From assembly GCA_002900995.3 (NCBI GenBank), contig CM035315.1, forward strand, positions 1,664,708-1,728,707: a stretch of DNA of 64,000 nt, in the 5' to 3' direction. Position numbers and translations under genes: made by a program. The notes under the pieces were generated by a model, which worked only from the letters and a program-made list of their open reading frames with translations, searched no databases and had not been told where the DNA came from. Of the stretch, positions 45,368 to 58,032 are shown in pieces. The stretch's first letter is position 1. Each line of letters opens with the position of its first letter. Origin of the DNA: Ganoderma boninense. Lineage: Eukaryota > Basidiomycota > Agaricomycetes > Polyporales > Polyporaceae.

Positions 45368-45756
45368 ATGAACACCCCGCAAACCATGGCAAGTCAATCA
45401 AATTCCCCTCATGTACGTGCTCGTAATGAATGCTTGCTGCTCACCCGCACAGATGCTTGGCTGGGGCAGCCTGGTCGTCGCCGCGGGCGTCAGCTTCTAT
45501 TTTGCGAAGAAGACGATTATAGAGAGGCGGCAGGTGCAAGAGGCAGCGGGACAGCGGCCGTCGGAGAAGCTCGATTGTATGTCGTTTGACCTTGATTCTT
45601 TTCTCAATCATCGTGTCTTCCCTGCCTGTTCGTGACACAGGGCGTGCGCGGATCGACCGCCAGGAGAAGGGCACCGTCAGTGGGCAACCGACATCAGCAT
45701 CTACCGGGACATCGTCAGCGGTCGACGTGGGGCCGGCGGGGAAGGGACCTTCGTGA
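45368..45756 (+). CDS. Small single-span membrane protein
   Basis: Three exons, 45368-45388, 45453-45576 and 45641-45756, give 86 residues. The first intron must use a GC donor (ATG|GCAAGT) to join MNTPQTM to MLGWGSLVVAAGVSFYFAKK. The second is GT-AG and joins EKLD to WRARIDRQEKG. The product has one hydrophobic span near residues 8-24, then a basic, Arg/Gln-rich stretch (TIIERRQVQEAAGQRP) and a Ser/Gly tail. Small proteins of this layout (a WGSLV-type span followed by xxERRxxQE and EKLDWRARI) occur widely in fungi, often annotated only as a domain of unknown function; location may be mitochondrial but is not shown. The start could also lie in an upstream exon at 45173. Confidence 0.6.
45389..45452 (+). 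other. Probable GC-AG intron in the small membrane protein gene
   Basis: Donor ATG|GCAAGT is a strong GC-type donor; the acceptor is CGCACAG. Splicing keeps the frame. Confidence 0.5.
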
Positions 45757-46262
45757 TTGGAACTTTGGCAAGCCCAGTCCTGCCTGATTTTGTTTTGTTT
45801 CGGTCTATGCAGAGCCTCCAAATTAATGGTCCCTAACATATGCGAGAGAACGCCATAGTCATGTCGCTGCGAAATTGGCCAGGTTTAAATCCGAATTAAT
45901 GCGCTGGGCGACCCATGTCCCGGCCCCGCATCGATGCTGGAGCTGGAGGGGTATGGATGGTGGTTAGAAGGCCGAGATCAACTCTGTCCCGAGATCGACT
46001 CCGAGAAGATCGACAGGATTGACAGTGTTTGTCCGAGTGACGCATTCTGACCTTTGACAGCTTCCTTCACTGCAGCGATAATCCCATGCCTTTTCTCGTC
46101 CATCCTCGTCCTCGCTCGTCTCCTCTTCGTCCAACCCGACGACGAACCCAATCCTGCACTACTCAGTACGATGTTTCTTGCATCTTCTCCAGTGCTACGC
46201 TGACAGAGATCATGTTTTCTTTCCGTTATCCAGCTCGCAGACAACCGTACCCTTTGTCAGGC
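45757..46262. other. Intergenic region upstream of the zinc-finger gene
   Basis: Nothing recognisable. The last 180 bases are open in the zinc-finger frame from ATGs at 46086 and 46212, so the gene may start earlier than annotated. Confidence 0.4.
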
Positions 46263-49127
46263 ATGTCGGCAAGGACGCGCCATTCCCCAGAAGCTCCCCA
46301 TCGGTCAACTACTGGGTGTATGCGTCCCAAACTGCGTTCGCGGACAAAGTCAAAGTCAAAGCAGACGTCGAAGTTGAAACGCGCAAGTACGGGCGAAGAC
46401 AAACCGAAACCACCCAGCGAGACCAAGCTTCCTCCGACACAGCCCTCCTCCGGTTCCGCCTCTTCCCCTCGCGCTCATGTACTGGAGCCGCTTTACGGGT
46501 TGCTCTCAGAGGTGCCTCAGTCTATGCTCTTCACCTTCCAAGTCTCTTCTTCACTCCCCCAACGTGCGACACAGAGGGCACCTCATCATCTCTTCTCGAT
46601 ACTGCCCAATCTGAGGCCGAGAGGTTCGCATCCACAGGTCCGGAGCCCATGTTCGACCACTCATGGCGTATCGCTTTTGTGGAAGCGCGTATACCCATGG
46701 AGGAGAGCCGATTAGCGCAAGTCGCCCCCGACCAAACTATATTGGCCGATTCTGCCCTACCAGAGCGACATTGCGACATCCCAAACTCTGGCTCGCTGGT
46801 TTCTGTCTCCTCGCCATCAGGTTCGCTCACTGCTCCGGCTTTGCGGTTTGTAGACTTCTTAGATCAAGATTCGTCCCCCGCCTCTCTTGATCCCGCTGTC
46901 CAGCTTGTCGACGCTTACGGATACCCCGTGGACAGGAACGGAGTCCCGGAGTACCCAGCTCATTTTCATCCCTCGACGACGCTCGCCCATCCTGGCCATC
47001 TAGAAGGCGTCGGTCCCCGAGATGAGCCGTCAAGTACACACAGCCCCAAGTCCCACCTATCACAGCAGGAAACTCCTGTTCCGGCACCCTGGCCACCGTT
47101 ATATGCGCCTCCTGGATCATTCATGCATATGCCTGCACCTATACCCCCAATTCTGTCGTCGTCGTCGATCTCGATTCCTTCCGGACTGTCATCGTTCGTA
47201 GAGTGCGACTTGGGAAGTATGCCCTACACCCAGAGGAGGCACTCTGTTCCATCCTTCGAACAGCCTCAAGGAGGACGCTTCTCTCAACCATCCATGTCCA
47301 CTTTACGGCCAGAATCTCGCGACTGCGACACCTTCGGTCATCTTTACCTCGATTTGCGCTTACCTCCACCGCCTCCCCTTACGTCTTTTCCTGCCCATCA
47401 GCCCTCTCCCTCTCTAGGCTTACTTTGGAATCCCGATCACTCTGATCCTACCTCTCACTACATCCCAGCTGGTACGGGATCCCGCACGAAGCACTCGGGT
47501 CCGTTTGGTATGCCTGATGCCCAATGCCCTAGCCGCCCTGTCCCCTACCCCGAATTCCAACCTGCGCCATCTGCTCCCATGACATCGATACCTCTACCTG
47601 TTCTGCAACCTTCTCCTTGCGTGCCCACACCCTGGTGCACACTTTTCGATAACCTCAAGCGAAGGACGCAGGGCGATCCGGCGACCGCGAAGAAGAAACG
47701 AAGGACCTCCGCCCTCACGCCCGAGCGCATTTGCCAACCCGGCCTGAATGATACACAGGACAATGAACTGGCACAGCAGCTGCATCCATGTCCATTATGT
47801 CCACGCGTGTTCCCCCTTCCGAACAGCCTCGCTCTGCACTTGAAATGGCACTGGGGTGCGAGTGGGCTGGAGTGGAAACGGGGTGAGTCGCCACATCTTG
47901 TATGCATCCCTGGCGTCGTTGTTCATGATGAATATACGCGCTCTTGGTGACTATACGTGCTGTTCAAAGGCATCAACCGGAACGGCAAGGGCTTCCAGCG
48001 CGCGAGGCGCGAAGCGGAAGAACGTCAATGCCGTGCAGCCGCTACTCACATAGAGCAGCTGACTTGTGCGTTCGAGGCAGGTGTTTCGGCCGACGACTCA
48101 TCCACTACCAACAATATGCGGCGCGCAAATGGGACACTGTACCCATCTCCTGTCGATAATTCGAATGTAGTCCTTGGGGACCTTCCGTTTATGCGCCCGG
48201 CCGTTCCTCAAGCGTCCTTCGAGGTCTTCCGCATGCCATACTACTCGTCCTCCGAAGCCTCAACGTCGACACCTGAGGTGGGAGGGAGTCCAGGCATATC
48301 ACCATTCGATTCTGGAGTCTCAGTGTTGTTTCCTCGCCTGCCTTCTTTGGAGGAGCTCGCGCTTCCACAACCACTTGCGGGTAATACACTGGTAGCGCGT
48401 CCGTGTGACACTGAGTTTGTTCTCCAGGAGGGTTTGTCACAACCCTCGGCCGGACCTCGGTTGGCGAGGGCCTGCAAGGGGCCATGTCGAACCATGCTGT
48501 ATGGTCCCACAACTGGTTTGGATGCGACAACCTTGACCAGAGGACCGACACCATCGCAGCCCAAGGCGACCAGGATTTGGGCGACCTCTTGGGGAACCAT
48601 CATCCCTTCATCGAGGTCCATGCCGACACGAAGGTCGACGGACAGGATCGCACAAGGGCCAATGTGAGTACCGACACTCTCTGCGGTCGCTGGGCCCTGC
48701 GATGGCCGTTGACCAACTGTCTCCGCCGTCGCAGGTGTGTCCACCTCACCCTGACCGCTGCGTTTCTGACAAGCGCGTTGCTTCTAGCGTGAGCCACTAT
48801 CGTGCGCGAAGCCCGGCGAGCTCGAGTTGGTGCAGTAGCCCCGCCAATGACCGGTCCGCATCACTAGGGTCCTCGGCTCCCTCAACCTCCCCCAATTCAT
48901 TGCCCGGTCTTGCTCCGCGCCCTGCGCCTCCCGACCTTCCTCCACCCCCTCCTGGTGCCCGTGGCGACGACGAAGTTCATGAAGTGCAAGTGCATGTGGC
49001 TAGCAGGAGAACTGCCGCCGCTGACATGCTTCTCGCCGCCCTCGCACCGCTGTCCGACCTGATCGCCCTGCCGCCGCCGCCGCCCGAGCTGGATACCTTT
49101 GGCGAACTGTCTCTTCTCCTGTCGTAA
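46263..49127 (+). CDS. Single C2H2 zinc-finger protein, Pro/Ser-rich
   Basis: The clear core is an open frame from about 46580 to 47885. It contains long Pro/Ser-rich, probably disordered sequence, a basic patch (KKKRRTS) that may be a nuclear signal, and one C2H2 finger, CPLCPRVFPLPNSLALHLKWH (C-x2-C-x12-H-x3-H). The finger exon ends at a GTGAGT donor near 47883 and resumes near 47969 with INRNGKGFQRARRE. A further GT-AG intron (48664 to about 48734) joins RTRAN to VCPPHPDRC. The stop is at 49125-49127. The N-terminal start at 46263 (MSARTRHSPEAP) and the joins near 46530 and 48420-48490 are uncertain because of frame changes. A lone finger with long disordered flanks suggests a transcriptional regulator; the target is unknown. 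Confidence 0.6.
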
Positions 49128-49754
49128 TCACAACCCTCGATGTCAACAACCTCTCCTATCCTCAATGTTTTGCATGGAACTCAAAAAGATCCGAGGCTCT
49201 GGATTTTCGGAAACGCACATACGTGGACGTATGGACGCGCGGCCTCGTCAGCGCGCTGGCAACAAGCCGCAGCTATACTTGCTTTCGAATCATTGAACCA
49301 ACAACGAACGCGTTACGCGGTCTCCTGACGCTGTGAATTTTTTTCGTCTGTTCCACTTGCGCAGGGGACTGTAACTTCTAAGCATATGCGCGCGGTTTCA
49401 AATGTTGCCCACTCCAGTTCACCTGCATACACACATCGCCAACGCTTGAGAACTGTACTCGCAACTCAATGTGTACGCCTCGCGCCCGTAACTCATCTCC
49501 GGTCCTTCCCAATAGATGTATGTATTCAGTAGAAGTCCGCGTGTAGATTAAATAATAATTGAAGACAGTGAGATGTCGCATTAGCCAATCATTAAGACAT
49601 CGTATGCGAAGAGCGATGGCGCGACGTAGAAGCGTATCCAAGATCTCTATGTACAAATCTGCGGGTTGACGAGAGGTAAGGCAGTGGTGATGATGTGCGA
49701 TGGTTCCCGTAATAGGGGAGGTTGAGAATGGAGCCCACGTCGGCGTTCCGACTC
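49128..49754. other. Convergent intergenic region
   Basis: It lies between the zinc-finger stop and the MFS stop on the opposite strand. Only short frames without family signatures are seen. Confidence 0.5.
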
Positions 49755-52700
49755 TCAGCGGATGAAGAAGCTGTGGAGGATGGCGAGGCCGCACGCACAC
49801 GAGCACACGATGAAACCCAAGGGGTAGCCCGCGGGGTTGTCCTGGACGCTCTTCGACCACAGCTGCGAGGAAACGAACATCAGGTCAGGCACTTCGTTCT
49901 GCCGCGCAAGGTACCGCTGAATGCGGTTCACGGATTACGTACCGTACCGCCCAGAATGGGGCCTGCGAATCGTGCGAGACTGACGATGCTCTGCGCGATG
50001 CCGTTTGCAAAGCCGACGAGATGGGGAGGGGACACTGGAAACATAATTCGACGGGCGCAACGAGCAGGTACGTCAGCACAGGTACCGGGTATTGTAAAAG
50101 TAGGGAGTGGGAACGGAGGACGCACTGTAATTGAGCAATACCGAAATCGCGGTGTAGCTGAATGTACTACCGCAATACCGGACCGCCCTAGAAGGAACAA
50201 GAGAGATTTCATCAGCGTCTTTGTTTGCTAGCTCCCTCTGCCCTGGGGGGACGGGATAAGTGGTTTTGGTCGAAAGGTAGCTTACGTGCTGAGCGAGAGC
50301 GCTAGAGTGCATGAGAAAATCAGCAACCTCGTTTTAATGACATCACGGAACCAATACGTGCTGCGAGAGGGGGGAACTTACCAGCCATTAGAACAAGGTT
50401 GCCGTCATCGCTTGGGCTGGCGAACACGCGGTAGAGGATGACCGTGAGATATGAGGGAATGAAGAGCAGACTTCCCAGGCGGAACATGGAGAGGTGCGAG
50501 AACCTTCCTCTCGGAGGGCTGCAAGCGGGCGCGGTCAGATCTCGGACCGCCTCGGCATGCGGGGTGAATGAACAAGACACACCCGATGTTCCTGTAGCAA
50601 AAGCGCCATAGAGTCAGCCCTAGAGCTCCGAGGCACAAGGAACCGCTTAGACGGGACTCACGGATACAGCACGAATTGGTACGCGATCTGGGCGAGACAC
50701 ATTAAGGCAACTGCGGACAAGAAGGATGAGTCTGAGAGATCCGCCCGTTGGGCCCAGACGAGAGGTAGGGACGCACTCAGCTGTGAAAAGTGGCTGGCGT
50801 TCAGGTTAAGTCCTCCAGAAGGGTACTTCCTGTCAATAAACCGATTAGGAAAGGCAGGATGTTATTGAGCGGCAGTTGGCGCCGACAGAAGATGGAGGAG
50901 AAAACTCACGAAACGAGATACAGGTAAAACACTTGATCGTGTGTCGTGGAGTGGAAAGCCAACCACCCGTATTGCAGGATAATCTGCAGCGGGAGCATGC
51001 TCATGATAGACGGCTCCTTCTCTGACAGCGCGACTACGGACGCAGCGGGGCTAGGCTCTCGCGATGGAAGCCGGCTCTGCTCCGCGATGGGCGCGAGCGC
51101 GTCCATCTCCTCTGCTGGTTCGGCCTGCGCGAGAAGCTGCTGCGCCTCGAGCACAGCGAGTGGTGTCCGGACGCCGACGTGCGAGAAGATCGCAGGGACG
51201 CTTGACGACGGTCGTCGGAGCGGCAACTCGTCCGCCTCGGCACCGGGGCGGCCGGACAGGGACGCAGAGGACCGACGATTGGAGAAACGGCGTGAAGAGG
51301 ACGCGCGCCGCGGCGAACCGCCGAATGGCGACGGCTGAAGGGTTCCCGCTGACGTCGTCCGCCGCGATGCAGTGCGACCTTGGGGCACACGACCTGCGGC
51401 GGACGACACCCGACGCGAGAAACGGTTGTGTCGTAGGGTTGAAGGAGCGCCAAAGACATCCTCGTCATCGTCTTCGTCTTCGACCGCCTGTTCGAACGGG
51501 TTGTCTGATGAGACTCGTCAATATCGGATTCGTCGTCGTCTTCCTCCTCCTCCTCAAACGGGTTCTCGTTGTCGGCGTTGATTGCGGCAGCAACCCAGAG
51601 GTCAGCGATGTTCGTCACCGCATTCTCGTTCGCCATGAGCAAACGCTGCGCAAAGTTCATGTCGTTACCAGAGGCAACGCTCGATCGCGGAGCACTGTCG
51701 TAGGCGCTGTCCCGCCTCCGACGCATAGAGAGGGCCGCGCTGGCGCGCCCGGTGCCCGTACTTGCGGCGCTTGCGACGCGATGACGATACGAGCCGCTGT
51801 ATCCATACGCTGATCCGTTTGCCCTGCTGACGTGTGACGATGTGCGTGGTTTTCGCGCCGGTGTTTCCACAAGCGGGACGGGGACCTGAGGGGCTTGCGC
51901 AGGGTCGGCGATATCGACCGCTTGTTCGGGTGACTTCTTGGCAAAGTACCCTGACACCTTCTGGCGGATGGAACCATAAAGGCTGCGTTCTTCAGGCTCA
52001 TCAAAGTGCGGCGTCGGAGGGCGGGATTCTTCCTCGGGTATGCTGGTCAGCTTTTCGGGCGGAAGGCGGATGGCGCCTTCCCTGGGCCCACAATCAGGTC
52101 CGAGGAAGAGCGAGAGCACGGAGCCTAGAACAGCGCTCTGTAAATGGCAACTCCTACTCCTTTGGATTTGGGTGCTCACCGATGAACATGATGGACGCCG
52201 CGGTGCAGCAAGGTAACAGGTACGGATACGTCACAAAGACAGGCACCTTTCCAAAAACGTCTGGCCACTTCTGTGCAGGAGATTCCACTACAGATGACGT
52301 CAACAATCAACTGTATGCGCTTAACTGCAACGGAATGATTGCTCACAAGCTCCGCCCAAAATCGCGCCAGCGACACCTCCAAAGCCCCAACAGAAACTAT
52401 GCCACACAGACATAGGATATCAGCAATGCAACAGGACTGCGGAAAGGAAGAAGTACCCCAGGATTGCGTATGCGCGACCTTCATTGCTTTGATCGGTAAT
52501 CGAGGCTACCGTCCCTCGCGCGACGCCAATTGCCCCGGCAAAGATGCCTTGCATGAGGCGGATAGCCATTGCCTGCTCAATTGAAGTCGCAGTACCAAAT
52601 AAAAAGCAGGTGACAGCGCTTCCAAGCAATGAGATCGTCAGAACAATGCGTGGGTTGTGCTTGGAAGCCACGGTGGCCTAAATATGGGAATAGATAGATG

Positions 52701-53643
52701 AGATGGTTTCCACACTTGACCGGAAGTTGCGAATACGTACCCATAGAAGGGATGTCAGAAACTGGGTCAAGAAGAACGTCGAAACTGACCATAAGCGTTA
52801 GCGTGAAATAAAATTAGAAAAACAGCACGACCGGGAGCGGAAGACTTCGCAGCATATAGGTCGAAATGACTAAGACCAGTATCGAGCGTATTCACACATG
52901 AAGACGCTTGTACAAAGAGATGGGGCAGGGTATGATACCACAGCGAACTCAGATTTGGAGCGCGTGCAGGGTAGCGCGGAGTGGTGGAACGGTCCTATCA
53001 TGGCGAGATCCACCACAATGAGCTAAGTAAATCGACCCAACCAACATACCCCCGCCTATCCGCATATCGCGAAAAAAGAGCATCGTTGATCGTGGCGTCA
53101 CTCACCTAGAAGTCCTGTCCAGTACCCTACTTGCGACTCGTCATTGAACTGTCCAAAACCTGGATGCGGCAGCACAGCGTCAAAGGCAGAAACACCGAAC
53201 ACACAATGGTTTACGTACCTTCAACCATGAAGAGTAGAAACGGTGCTGACACGTTCGCAGAGAGGAACTCCCCGAGCATGGTCTATGTCCAAAACCTTCA
53301 GTCATACGAGCCTCCTCTTCGACTGGACCTAAAAGAACGCGCATACAATTGACAAGACAGTCATTGACAGGGCGGGAAGAGGTGTGGCATACACTTCTCC
53401 CGAAGCTTGCAGTGCGCTGGGGATTGCTGGACGCCCGGATGCTTGCGCGATACCACTTTCCTCGTCTCCGTCTCCTGCCCGACTCCATCGGCGAAGGATG
53501 CTCGGCTTGCCGACGAGGCTGGAGAAAGAAATGCGAGTACTTGGCCGCCGTGTGCCGGACGGTGCTCTTCCTTGCGCTCCAGGTGTGCCGACGTCCGTAG
53601 CTTGAGCCGAGTCGCCTGGCCCAAAGACCCGTCTGGGAGGCAT
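49755..53643 (-). CDS. MFS transporter of the DHA1 / ZIFL type with long acidic loop
   Basis: Read from 53643, the gene begins MPPRRVFGPGDSAQ with a Ser/Arg-rich cytosolic leader. MTVLSI is spliced to TMLGEFLSANVSAPFLLF (helix 1), then GFGQFNDESQVGYWTGLL, TFFLTQFLTSLLWATVASKH (helix 2), RLMQGIFAGAIGVARGTVAS (helix 4), GFCWGFGGVAGAILGGA and PYLLPCCTAASIMFIG. A 300-residue hydrophilic loop rich in Ser/Arg/Glu follows (NENPFEEEEEDDDESD). The second helix bundle includes LPLQIILQYGWLAFH, FRLGSLLFIPSYLTVILYRVF and HLVGFANGIAQSIVSLARF, ending LAILHSFFIR. Introns are many and short. Related fungal and plant proteins export drugs or zinc chelates; the substrate is unknown. One frame break near 51505-51530, inside the loop, lacks an intron. 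At least eleven exons are implied. Confidence 0.82.
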
Positions 53644-54708
53644 GATAGCGATAGACAAGTGCGCGAACGAAACCGAGCTATATGCGCTGAAGAGAAGCAA
53701 GATCAGAAAGCAAGCATAGACAGCAGCAGTCGCGTACGCTGGCCTGGCAATACTGCGCCGAATATTAACAGTGACTGTAGGGCGCAGTAGCCTGAGTAGG
53801 CGATGATGGAGGTGAAGGACGTCGCTCTCAGTCCCGAGTCTGAGTGTGGCTCATCGGCGATGAGTCACGTGAGAGGCTGTCATTGGCTCACCGCTTCCGG
53901 TGAGCAAGGCGCCACCGATTGTTGTGTCGCGCGCGGCCACGTTCACCGCGGTGACGCCGTGAGGTCTTCAGGTATCGCATACGGGACTCTTCTCATACCT
54001 GAGCTTTAGAAATATTTTCGCAGAGTTGCTCGCGAGACACGTAGCGCATGATCAAGAGAACCGCACCTACCTGTACATGTGCTCGCACAGCGGCGCCGGG
54101 CCGGCCTTCATGAACGTTGACGGGCATCGAGGCTCGATTTCGTGCTTCGTCGCGTCGTGGACGCCGATATCTTATGCATGCGCTTAGAATGTGTCGAAGT
54201 GTGTTGAAACAAAGACGTCGTTGGCTATCCCTAAATGCGCATTGCGCCGCTACATGGTCTGGCCCCCGCGCGCTTAATGCATGCACGGAACCAAGGCGCT
54301 TAGACGTCCGCTGCTCCTCACCGACACCCACTCGTGAGTCTTACCTTCCCTCCGTCTCTGGCTCTTTCCATCATGATTAGCACTACGCACAATCCATCTC
54401 CGTGTGGTTCAAGGCATAAAATACTTTGCACAGCCAGGGATCTCTGCGACCAAGGAGGGATAAATTGCGTGTTGGAATCTTGTTCTTAGGTAAGCGAGCT
54501 TGTTCCGTGCTCGCGGCAAGCTCGCCGTCTTGTTCTGGTTGTTCGGTCTTAGAGTCTTGTTCCCTCATGTATTTAGCTGCGCCCGCGCAATGTCCCTCAC
54601 GCATTTGCTTTAGCGTTCAACCGCGACCTCGCTCTTCCCCCGTTCGCACTCCTGCCGCGCGCCCCGTTTCCTCCCATACTGCGGACTTCGAGATCGGTAA
54701 GATTCACT
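53644..54708. other. Intergenic region
   Basis: No gene is recognised; only short unrelated frames are present. Confidence 0.5.
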
Positions 54709-55154
54709 GGATGACTTCCCGTAAGAATCTACGGCTCTGGGGCGTCCGTAGATCACTTTTGATGGGTCAGCGGAGCTTGATCTATGCTAAGGATCTCAGT
54801 CGCTCGAGCATTTCCTACGAGCGCTTGGTGTCACTGACCTGGGTTACCTCAGCAGGCGTCAGTGCCCAATTTGGAAGGCATTTGACAGTTTCTTGATCCC
54901 AACGAGATTACTCATGATGCATCCTTCCTTTTCAAGGGCGTTTGAGCTTTAGCGAGGCATCTACGGACGCCTTTCGGTCTGGAAGGGGGGGTCGACCCCC
55001 CCTTCTAGATTTTGGGCGCTTGGTGCATCTACGGACGTCGGTCTCTGGAGCGGAGTCTGTATCGCACTCGGCATCTCGGCGGATAGGTCAGATTTCGCAT
55101 CTACGAGCAACTACGGACGTTGGGACGTCCGTAGATTCTTACGGGAAGTCATCC
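54709..55154. mobile_element. Non-autonomous element with inverted ends and subterminal repeats
   Basis: The left end GGATGACTTCCCGTAAGAAT and the right end are inverted copies over about 28 bases. A possible 3-bp target duplication ACT flanks them (54706-54708 and 55155-55157). Inside, the word ATCTACGGACG or its complement recurs at least five times (near 54725, 54958, 55026, 55110 and 55125), like the subterminal transposase-binding motifs of DNA transposons. There is no transposase frame. Confidence 0.65.
54982..55005. repeat. 24-bp perfect palindrome in the element
   Basis: GAAGGGGGGG, TCGA, then CCCCCCCTTC form a perfect inverted repeat with no spacer, containing a GTCGAC site at its centre. 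Confidence 0.85.
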
Positions 55155-58032
55155 ACTGGCAGAAGACTCGGATCACGGCCGGGTCTCCCAATGACTCCCA
55201 TATTCCTGGTCGTAAGCGGGTCTCCTCATGGATGTAGCATGGGAATGCACGAGGTGAGCAGATAGAATATATTGACCGTGCCCCCTAACAGTAACTGAAC
55301 AGTTAGACGAGACCCAACCTCCATGGAGCTCGAGCTCGAGGCTAGCCACTCGGACGGACGCTGGGCATTTCGGGTCTGTAAGATTTTCTCATCAAAATGT
55401 CGTTAAGCTTTTGTTGAATCAGCGCAAATACTTATCCTTACTTCTCGCACCCTTGAAATCTGTCCGCGCATCTCGCAGGTTGTCGTAAAGGGTCCTCGTC
55501 GCCCTGTTTAGGAGGGTAGCTACCAGTTGATGTTTCATATACTCACGCTGAATCTGTCGTCATATCTTTCGCGCAGTCCTCTTCCCCATCACAGATTCCT
55601 GGCAGATTTGGTCCATATCCGCTGGACGCATTGCGTGGGTCGGGGCTCCCGTACGCTCGAAGCAGGTAAGTAACGCCCTGCTTCTCATTCTCAATAATTC
55701 TCAGTGTCCATCCCCCATCCGAACCGCGTTCGTTATCGTGGTTTCCTAGAATGTTGTCAATGTTCATCGCTGTGGGGCCTTATGGCATGGTCCCGATGTC
55801 GCCCACTCGTGACTGACAACGCGCAGTCACCGTGCAAGATCAAATCTCTTGGCCACAGAAACCGTGTCGAGCACCTTTCCTTGGCGAATGGCTCTGGTCG
55901 GATGTCCTGATGACCATCTTCTATCCCCGTCTCTCTATAGCCGCGAATATGAACCCAAGGCGAATATTTTGTCCCAGATATACTGGCTACAACAGGCTAT
56001 AGCTGCAAGAGCTCGGAACAAGTGGGGGACCTCGTCCCCCGACCTGGTGGCCAGATGCTTCCTCAGTTCCTGTCCGGAAGGTCTCGTGCACGAACGACAT
56101 TATGTTCCCTTTTCACTACCGAAAGCATCCCGAACAAATATTGAAGTTGATTTGAAGCACACGACGACGACGACGAATGAGTCGCGATACACGTGAGCTT
56201 GTCCCTGTGGCCGCTTTGTGGCGGGGCCAGCGGGGGCCGGACACATGTCATGGACTCGCAACCGAACGGCCAACTTCCCGCAAACCCCAGAAGACCCCAG
56301 ATCTCTACCGATCGTCGTCGCCGCTCACTCAATCTCAGCGGCTGTCCCCAAGTTATCCCACGAAAATCCCGGGTGCATGGTCTGGGCTGGGATCGTAGCT
56401 TCGGCTCGCCGTCGAGTGTCAATGTGGGGCCTCATGCCCGTTCCTACCGACGGCGACGACGAGACCAGGTTAACTGACCAGCTCCATTGGTCGTCCAAAA
56501 GAAAATAGTTGACATCCCCGTCGTCGATGCTGTGAGGTACAGTACAGCTAATTCCGCTTTAACCGGCGTCCGAATCTGCCAACACGTCCACTTCCTCGCT
56601 GGTGAGACATTCACGTCCATCTGTGTACCTGCTTGTCATTGGGTGAAGTTCTGAGCATTTGTTCACCCCGCCCCACCCCAAACTAATAATCGACGCTGAT
56701 TTCCGTCACAGGCTATGTTGAAATCATCAATGCAATATGAGGTAATATGATGCTGCTCATTTGGGATGTGCCTATTCAACAGGGAAGCGGGCTACCCTTG
56801 GCCGACTGGCTTGGATGCCCATGACAGTCAGACGTGGCTTCGACATGGACCAGCATGGACCTGTCCGCCTGCCTATGCTTTCCGCAAGGTGATGAGCCAA
56901 GGAAGGTGGAGCGTCGGTGCCGACACGCTTCCTGGCCAAGGCTAAGTAACATCGAGGCGGAGCGGTTGATAGAACACGGACTTTGCTTCCCACAGTCATA
57001 TTCCCGCGATTTTGACTTGGGCTCCCCTGGCGGGTGCTGGGCTTGCCGATCCTGGAATCGAGTCAGAGGAGATCGCCGAATCTCAGCGTCGCACGCCTTA
57101 TTCTTAGGCGGAACGCGGCCCTTCACCGGAAGACGGAATATGTTCACAGGCGGCCGGGTCTGGGCATTTCCCCTGGAGAAGAGGCGCACTGAGCCCGTTC
57201 GTTTCCGTGTAGGTATGCCGCTCTCCGTTGAGTCACGTCACGCTCATACGCAGCATTGATGTACTGTGTCCGCCTTAACAGATCCTTTGGCTTCGTATCC
57301 ACGCGTCCGGCGCTGCGGGTCGCGAGTTCCAGAGATCCCAACAACGGACTTTGTCGGGGAAATGGAAGCACCCCGAATGTTCCCGGAATATTGGCCCAGC
57401 GCGGAAGATGGACCCTGCTGATCTCGTCGGTGAGTCGTACCTAGACTTCAGTCTGCCTACCCGTTCACCCAACACTCCCCCATTCCCAACCCAGGCCACA
57501 GTTTGCGTCTTAACAGCCTGGGGTGACATCGATGTCGCTCTTCATGCTGGTCGTTTTGGGTCCAAGATCTCGGGAGACGGAGACAAAGTAATATTTTCCC
57601 CGTCCTCCTGTAAGCTTATTGTCAACCGGACACATTCGCGTGTCTTTCCCCACCTTTAGCCGGTAGCCGACACTTCTGTGAACTCGGAAGATCTGAAACG
57701 TCTTGGGGATCTCAATGTCATGCCGAACCACGACAACCGCCTGCTCTCGTTACGGTCCGCAATTTCGCCACACTGCCTCGAGGTCTCACCGCCGCGCCGC
57801 GCTGAGCGAGCGCGAACTCAAAATGTATTCTCCGCAATTCCACGGGCCCTTGGAGGAAATCTCGCTGGCGCTCCTCAGGTATCTTGATCTCGTCTTGGGT
57901 GTTGCTTAAAAGCACCAGGGTCTGCCCCTACCTATTCGCCGTTCCACCTCATCCTTTCGCGCCCGACGTTTGGCAACACCCACCACATTCGTTCTACCTC
58001 TTTCCACCCTTCCTTCATCGTTAGACTTAGAC
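55155..58032. other. Gene-poor region upstream of the terpene synthase
   Basis: No gene is recognised. A GTAAGT donor near 55668 and an acceptor near 55704 bound a plausible short intron in an unknown plus-strand transcript (FGPYPLDALRGSGLPYAR before it), but no family or full frame follows. There is no P450 or other tailoring gene next to the synthase. Confidence 0.45.

Noticed and set aside
53644..58032. Biosynthetic gene cluster around the terpene synthase
   Set aside because: No P450, oxidoreductase, transporter or regulator frame could be found within 4 kb on either side.
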